DNA of 26,158 nt, from the NCBI GenBank assembly GCA_001823505.1, contig MHUS01000021.1:3289-29446 (forward strand), given 5' to 3'. This stretch comes from Candidatus Yonathbacteria bacterium RIFCSPHIGHO2_01_FULL_51_10. GTDB lineage: Bacteria; Patescibacteriota; Minisyncoccia; Phycocordibacterales; UBA1539_B. The notes beneath the pieces are model-generated. The model did no database searches. It was not told the origin of the DNA and was given only the letters and a program-made list of their open reading frames with translations. This document shows positions 22,450-26,158 of the stretch, one piece after another (within the stretch, counting starts at the first letter, position 1; each line of letters starts with the position of its first letter). Both the position numbers and the translations under genes were made by a program.

Positions 22450-23712
22450 ATGCTTGATATTAAATTTATCCGAGAGAACAAGGATCTCATCGCCCTAGGC
22501 GCAAAGAAAAAACGCATTGATTTCAGTGTGGATGAACTCCTTGCCATCGATGACGAGCGCCGGGCCGCATTAACCTCTTTTGAGGAACTCCGCGCAAAAC
22601 AAAACAGCGCAAGCGAGGGGGTGAGCAAGGCCGCCAATGACGAAGAGCGCACCAAGCTCATTGGGCAGATGCGCCTCCTTAAAGATGATGTTGCCAAAGA
22701 AGAGGAGAAGCTCAAGGAGGTCATGAAGCGCTGGCAAGCGCTCATGGTGCGTGTGCCCAATATTCCCGACATGTCCGTGCCAGAAGGAGATTCTGATGCA
22801 GACAACAAAGAGGTCAAAGTCTGGGGCGAGAAGACCAAGTTCACTTTTGAGCCCAAGAGTCACATCGATATCATGATCAAGCATGACATGGTTGACCTCG
22901 ACCGCGGGACCAAGGTCGCGGGCTTCCGTGGATATTTCCTCAAGAACGATGGTGCGATGCTTTCGTTCGCGATCTGGCAAGCGGCACTCGCGCATTTTTC
23001 AAAAAAGAAATTTACGCCGATGATCGTGCCGTCGATGGTACGTCGCGAGACGCTTCTTGGATCCGGATATTTGCCGCAGGGGGAGGAGGATCTCTATAAG
23101 ACGCAGGACGGCGACTATCTTTCCGGCACCGCGGAGGTGGCAACAATGGGTTACTACATGGACGAAGTGCTCACAAAAGAAGAATTGCCAAAGCGCATGC
23201 TCTCATTTTCTCCGTGCTTCAGACGAGAAGCGGGAAGTCATGGCAAAGACGTAAAGGGTCTCATCCGCGTGCATGAATTTTTCAAACTTGAACAAGTGAT
23301 CCTTTGTGAAGCAAGCCACGAAGCGTCGGTCAAATTTCACGAAGAGCTCAACCGCAACACCGAGGAGTTCATTGAAGCGCTCGGTATTCCGTATCACACC
23401 GTGGTCAACTGCGGCGGCGACCTGGGGCTCGGCCAAGTGAAAAAGTATGATGTTGAGCTGTGGGTGCCGCTTGAGCAGACGTATCGTGAGATCAGCTCCG
23501 CCTCATACTTTCACGACTTCCAAACACGCCGTCTCAATATTCGCTACAAAGATGACGAGGGGAAAATGCGATTTGCACACTCACTCAACAGTACTGCCAT
23601 CCCGACGCCGCGCATTCTCGTGTCGCTCATCGAGAACTACCAGCAGGAAGACGGCTCTATTCTCATTCCAGAAATACTGCGCCCCTATATGGGCAAAAGC
23701 GTGATCTCATAA
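22450..23712 (+). CDS. serS: Seryl-tRNA synthetase
   Basis: SerRS charges tRNA-Ser (and the tRNA-Sec precursor where present). From the ATG at 22450 there are 420 residues, normal for the family. The N-terminal long coiled coil (about 30-105) binds the tRNA long variable arm. It is followed by a class II core with YLSGTAEVATMGYY, motif 2 FSPCFRREAGSHGKDVKGLIRVHEFFKLE and motif 3 NSTAIPTPRILVSLIENYQ. The open frame extends upstream to 22381, but that part lies in the promoter region. The start follows a -10 box by 6 nt, so the mRNA is probably leaderless. ftsQ begins 1 nt after the stop. Confidence 0.97.
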   Translation: MLDIKFIRENKDLIALGAKKKRIDFSVDELLAIDDERRAALTSFEELRAKQNSASEGVSKAANDEERTKLIGQMRLLKDDVAKEEEKLKEVMKRWQALMVRVPNIPDMSVPEGDSDADNKEVKVWGEKTKFTFEPKSHIDIMIKHDMVDLDRGTKVAGFRGYFLKNDGAMLSFAIWQAALAHFSKKKFTPMIVPSMVRRETLLGSGYLPQGEEDLYKTQDGDYLSGTAEVATMGYYMDEVLTKEELPKRMLSFSPCFRREAGSHGKDVKGLIRVHEFFKLEQVILCEASHEASVKFHEELNRNTEEFIEALGIPYHTVVNCGGDLGLGQVKKYDVELWVPLEQTYREISSASYFHDFQTRRLNIRYKDDEGKMRFAHSLNSTAIPTPRILVSLIENYQQEDGSILIPEILRPYMGKSVIS

Positions 23713-23713
23713 T

Positions 23714-24604
23714 ATGGTGCGTGGCAGGAACACGGTGCGCGAGCAGATACTCCAAGCGCCGGCGCGCATAGAGCGCCGCCGCCGTGAAGCAAAACGTCGC
23801 ATGGTATTGGGTGGGCTTGCCGTAGTGGGTGTCATTGTGCTCGTCCTCGGGCTCTCGTGGGTGCTCCATCGCTCGACATTGCGCATTCAGACAGTAGTTG
23901 TATCAGGGGCGCAGGTGCTTGATCAGCACGAGGTCGCATCTTTCGCGCAAGAGACACTTGCCGGCAACGATCTCTATCTATTTCCTAAGGATAGCGCATT
24001 CATCTATTCTGATGCTGCGTTGATCAAAGCGCTTATGCAGAAGTTCCCACGTATTGCGACCGTGCAGCTCACACTTAAGGGTCTCACCGAGCTCGATGTC
24101 ACCATCACGGAGCGTGTGCCGGCGGCACTTTGGTGCGGAGAAGCATATCAGTCACAGCCCAACGCCACGCCCTGTTATTTCTTGGATGAAAAAGGCATGG
24201 TGTTCGCCACAGCACCGAAATTCTCGGGGAACGCGTATCTCGTGCTCTACGGCGCACTCTCCAGTACCTCATCGCTCCCCGGTGCGCCCTTGCCGTTCGG
24301 GCAGACATTTCTTTCTTCCGGTGAGTTTGCATCCGTCATGCAGTTTGCGGTTACTGCAGGCGCACTTCTTACTCCCGCTGCGGCGTACATTGTGGTTCCT
24401 GGTGCGCGTTCACTCGTCCTCTCTCAAGGCGCATACATTCTGATGAGCCTGGGGCAGGACCTCGCGTCACTTTCACAGAGTCTTACTGCCGCGGTCAATG
24501 CCAAGCGTGCTGAAGGGAAGCATGACCTCGCGACCGACCTCGACTATATCGATCTGCGTATCGCCGACACCGCAAGCAAGGTGTATTTTAAGTTTAAGAA
24601 TTAA
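23714..24604 (+). CDS. ftsQ: Cell division protein FtsQ-like (POTRA domain)
   Basis: FtsQ is a bitopic divisome protein whose periplasmic POTRA domain recruits FtsB/FtsL and controls FtsWI. The 296 residues show a strongly basic cytoplasmic tail (RIERRRREAKRRM), one membrane helix (about 30-50) and a POTRA-type domain (about 56-127, STLRIQTVVVSGAQVLD then TVQLTLKGLTELDVTITERVP). A beta domain ends with LDYIDLRIADTASKVYFKFK, the typical FtsQ terminal strand. It starts 1 nt after serS rather than in the mraZ cluster, so the division operon is split in this genome. No terminator is obvious after it. Confidence 0.88.
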   Translation: MVRGRNTVREQILQAPARIERRRREAKRRMVLGGLAVVGVIVLVLGLSWVLHRSTLRIQTVVVSGAQVLDQHEVASFAQETLAGNDLYLFPKDSAFIYSDAALIKALMQKFPRIATVQLTLKGLTELDVTITERVPAALWCGEAYQSQPNATPCYFLDEKGMVFATAPKFSGNAYLVLYGALSSTSSLPGAPLPFGQTFLSSGEFASVMQFAVTAGALLTPAAAYIVVPGARSLVLSQGAYILMSLGQDLASLSQSLTAAVNAKRAEGKHDLATDLDYIDLRIADTASKVYFKFKN

Positions 24605-24666
24605 ATTAGTACCTACGTAAAACGTATCGACCAAAGATTGCAGTACAATGAGATGCTGATAGATGA

Positions 24667-24695
24667 TTGACAAGATAACCCAATCGGAATAGTAT
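24667..24695 (+). promoter_or_regulatory. Promoter for the structured-leader gene
   Basis: A perfect TTGACA (24667-24672) lies 17 nt before TAGTAT (24690-24695). Transcription should begin near 24702, giving a leader of about 90 nt. Confidence 0.65.
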
Positions 24696-24791
24696 CTCTG
24701 GTAATTCCTCTGTGGATACAGAGGTGGTCGCTTTGGCGATAGCGGTGATGTCTCCCGCCTTGTGGAGACCGTTCTTTAGAGGAGAAGCCGG
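24696..24791 (+). promoter_or_regulatory. Structured 5' leader, candidate cis-regulatory RNA
   Basis: Three successive stems are visible: CCTCTG/CAGAGG (24707-24712 with 24719-24724), TCGC/GCGA (24728-24731 with 24736-24739) and GTCTCC/GGAGAC (24750-24755 with 24764-24769). The Shine-Dalgarno AGAGGAG (24778-24784) repeats the sequence of the first stem's right arm, so CCTCT (24707-24711) could pair with either. This is the layout of a switch that hides or frees the ribosome site. No known riboswitch class was recognised. Confidence 0.5.
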
Positions 24792-25169
24792 ATGGCTACT
24801 CAAAATGTCGAACCAGATGTGCAAACTCACACTTTACGCATCATTGAGGGAGGAAATGCTCAGCACTGCTTGTTATCTCTCGGATGCTTGACCATTATTG
24901 AATGTAAAGTGCCGACGGTTATATTTTTTGTGGGACGAGAAGGAGGAAATTCTACGGATCTGTCGCTTATCATTAGGGCATACGAAATTATTAGCCCGCC
25001 CTACAATGTTTCAATGAAAGGGGTTTTTAAGACCGACCGACACGTGTTTCATCCTGCAGCCAGAGGAGATCGAGAGTTCATTATAACGAACTACAATACG
25101 AGTTCGAGGAAAGGATGGATACAAATACCAAAATACTACCTCCCGCAAATTCTCGAGCGTTTAAAATAA
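24792..25169 (+). CDS. Hypothetical protein, 125 residues, behind a structured leader
   Basis: I do not recognise a family. The sequence begins MATQNVEPDVQTHTLRIIEG and contains CLLSLGCLTIIECKVPTVIF, a hydrophobic beta-rich stretch not long or uniform enough for a certain membrane helix. It continues with FVGREGG and a basic, aromatic C-terminal half ending IPKYYLPQILERLK. AGGAG 7 nt upstream fixes the start. It has its own TTGACA-type promoter, a leader of about 90 nt with three hairpins, and a strong terminator. Its base composition is more AT-rich than the flanking core genes, which may indicate acquisition. Function is unknown. Confidence 0.8.
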   Translation: MATQNVEPDVQTHTLRIIEGGNAQHCLLSLGCLTIIECKVPTVIFFVGREGGNSTDLSLIIRAYEIISPPYNVSMKGVFKTDRHVFHPAARGDREFIITNYNTSSRKGWIQIPKYYLPQILERLK

Positions 25170-25189
25170 GAATGATTTTTTTGTAGCAC

Positions 25190-25216
25190 AAAGCCCCGCA
25201 CTCGCGGGGCTTTTTT
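25190..25216 (+). terminator. Intrinsic terminator before dus
   Basis: AAAGCCCCGC-ACTC-GCGGGGCTTT continues into a T run. This is a textbook intrinsic terminator ending the 125-residue gene; the A run on the left may allow action in both directions. Confidence 0.93.
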
Positions 25217-25243
25217 GATATCACACAAAGCGAAGGGGAAACC

Positions 25244-25272
25244 TTGTGGTTCTGCGTCAGCGTTGCTATAGT
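25244..25272 (+). promoter_or_regulatory. Promoter of a leaderless dus transcript
   Basis: TTGTGG (25244-25249) is followed after 17 nt by TATAGT (25267-25272), preceded by TGC as an extended -10. The -10 ends 7 nt before the ATG at 25280. The -35 sequence is almost the same as that of serS (TTGTGC). Confidence 0.65.
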
Positions 25273-25279
25273 GCCACCC

Positions 25280-26158
25280 ATGAAGAAAAGTTTTTGGCAC
25301 AATTTACCCAAGCCATTCATGGTCTTGGCTCCTATGGCGGATGTCACCGATGTGGCATTTCGTGAGATCATCGCCAAGTACAGTCGCCACGGGAATCCGC
25401 CGGCCGGCGGAGGCGGCCCTAATGTCTTCTATACGCAATTCGTATCTTGCGACGGGCTCTGCTCGCCCGGGCGCGAGGTGCTCCTGCATGACCTGAGGTA
25501 TTCGGAAGCAGAGCATCCGATCGTGGCGCAGATCTTTGGGTCAAACCCTGAGACATTTTTTGAAACCGCGAAGCTTGTCGCGAAGCTGGGCTTTGATGGC
25601 ATTGATATCAATATGGGATGCCCGGACAAGAGCGTGGAGAAGCAGGGTGCCGGTGCGGCACTCATAAAGAATCCCGACCGCGCACGAGAGCTTATTCGTG
25701 CCGCGAAGGCGGGCGTGGAGTCCGCCGGCCGGCGGATTCCTGTGTCGGTGAAGACGCGCCTGGGATACAACAAAGACGAGCTTGACCGATGGCTGCCGCA
25801 GATACTTGAGGAGGAGCCTGCAGTGGTGACGATCCATGCCCGCACGCGCAAGGAGATGTCTAAGGTACCCGCGCGCTGGGATGATGTGGCGCGCGCGGTG
25901 GGGATCGCTCGTGGCTCTAGCACGCTTATCGTCGGTAACGGTGACGTGGAAACCGTGGCGGATGGGGAGCGGCTTGCAAAAGCGACCGGCGCTGATGGCG
26001 TGATGATCGGCCGTGGCATTTTTGGTAACCCGTGGCTCTTTGACCGCCGTGTGAATCGCGACGACTTGCCGCTTGCGGAGCGTTTGCGCGTTATGGTGGA
26101 GCACACGAAGCGCTTTGAGGAGCTCTTGGGGAATGTGAAGAACTTTGCGATACTGAAG
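25280..26158 (+). CDS. dus: tRNA-dihydrouridine synthase (3' end outside window)
   Basis: Dus enzymes are FMN-dependent and reduce uridines in the tRNA D loop. The frame from the ATG at 25280 stays open to the window edge (293 codons; the family has about 320-350). It begins MKKSFWHNLPKPFMVLAPMA, the usual FMN-barrel start. It contains the catalytic cysteine motif NMGCPDKSVEKQGAGAAL (Cys114), VSVKTRLGY, the strand TIHARTRKEMS, GNGDV and the phosphate-binding GADGVMIGRGIFGNPWLF. Two short insertions (PPAGGGG near 41 and SAGRR near 149) are each encoded by the same 16-nt palindrome. No Shine-Dalgarno is present; the mRNA is predicted to be leaderless. Confidence 0.95.
   Translation, partial: MKKSFWHNLPKPFMVLAPMADVTDVAFREIIAKYSRHGNPPAGGGGPNVFYTQFVSCDGLCSPGREVLLHDLRYSEAEHPIVAQIFGSNPETFFETAKLVAKLGFDGIDINMGCPDKSVEKQGAGAALIKNPDRARELIRAAKAGVESAGRRIPVSVKTRLGYNKDELDRWLPQILEEEPAVVTIHARTRKEMSKVPARWDDVARAVGIARGSSTLIVGNGDVETVADGERLAKATGADGVMIGRGIFGNPWLFDRRVNRDDLPLAERLRVMVEHTKRFEELLGNVKNFAILK
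25396..25411. repeat. 16-nt perfect palindrome inside dus, copy 1
   Basis: TCCGCCGGCCGGCGGA is its own reverse complement. It encodes part of a Pro/Gly-rich insertion (PPAGG) in the Dus protein. The same 16 nt recur at 25721. Confidence 0.75.
25721..25736. repeat. 16-nt perfect palindrome inside dus, copy 2
   Basis: Identical to the palindrome at 25396-25411 but read in a different frame (SAGRR). It sits just before the conserved PVSVKTRLGY strand, where family members normally have a shorter loop. Confidence 0.75.

Noticed and set aside
21681..22856. A 391-codon open frame antisense or out of frame across dprA and serS
   Set aside because: It is Ser/Arg-rich, has no domain character, and covers two certain genes (DprA, SerRS) in other frames; a composition artefact of GC-rich coding DNA.
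24606..24830. A 74-codon minus-strand frame upstream of the 125-residue gene
   Set aside because: It lies across the promoter and structured leader, has no ribosome site and shows no domain character.
1..26158. CRISPR array, insertion sequence, integrase or transposase, prophage structural genes
   Set aside because: No regularly spaced repeats and no recombinase or phage protein motifs in any frame examined.
25280..26158. Insertions in Dus as assembly errors
   Set aside because: Both keep the reading frame and share an identical palindrome, which random sequencing error would not produce; reported as a repeat instead.

Overview
The window looks like a chromosomal segment from a small-genome, ultra-reduced bacterium, most plausibly a member of Patescibacteria/CPR (Parcubacteria-like). 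This is an inference. It rests on tightly packed housekeeping genes, minimal versions of several proteins (an 81-residue MreD-like protein, a MurF without its N-terminal domain, an RSH enzyme without a C-terminal ACT region), core genes that mostly lack Shine-Dalgarno (SD) sites, and a tRNA without an encoded CCA. The genetic code appears standard and the base composition is moderately GC-rich.

Layout. 3-3494: the elongation (rod) cluster mreB (cut by the window edge), mreC, mreD-like, mrdA/PBP2. 3533-5589: greA and lysS behind a clear promoter. 5616-6385: a self-contained zinc-ribbon membrane protein gene with its own promoter and two terminators. 6421-11283: a division/wall (dcw-type) operon, mraZ-rsmH-ftsL-ftsI-murF, preceded by MraZ-box-like repeats. 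11354-12178: an endonuclease/exonuclease/phosphatase-family protein. 12207-14466: a variable patch with an AT-rich methyltransferase, a hairpin-rich intergenic stretch, a NYN-domain gene plus a 58-residue partner, and tRNA-Glu(CTC). Fragments of the tRNA 3' end recur here as direct repeats. 14579-15911: an orphan gene, the DNA glycosylase mpg, and a small proline-rich orphan. 16021-20790: parB convergent with relA/spoT (RSH), then topA. 20916-25169: an orphan gene, dprA, the serS-ftsQ pair, and an orphan gene behind a structured leader. 25280 to the end: a tRNA-dihydrouridine synthase, cut by the window.

Functionally the window is mainly cell-shape and septal wall synthesis (MreBCD, PBP2, FtsI, FtsL, FtsQ, MurF), translation (LysRS, SerRS, RsmH, Dus, tRNA-Glu), transcription and topology (GreA, TopA), chromosome partition (ParB), stress signalling (RSH) and DNA uptake or repair (DprA, Mpg).

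The most notable pattern is two kinds of gene start. Several core genes (mpg, relA, serS, dus, parB) have a -10 box only 6-8 nt before the ATG, which predicts leaderless or nearly leaderless mRNAs. Five genes of unknown function (5692, 14579, 15911 minus, 21275 minus, 24792) instead each carry their own promoter, a strong SD about 7 nt from the ATG, and an intrinsic terminator, like independent insertions. No complete new defence or mobile system is evident. The best leads are the tRNA-derived repeats around the methyltransferase, the NYN/58-residue operon with a hairpin leader, and the structured leader at 24696-24791.
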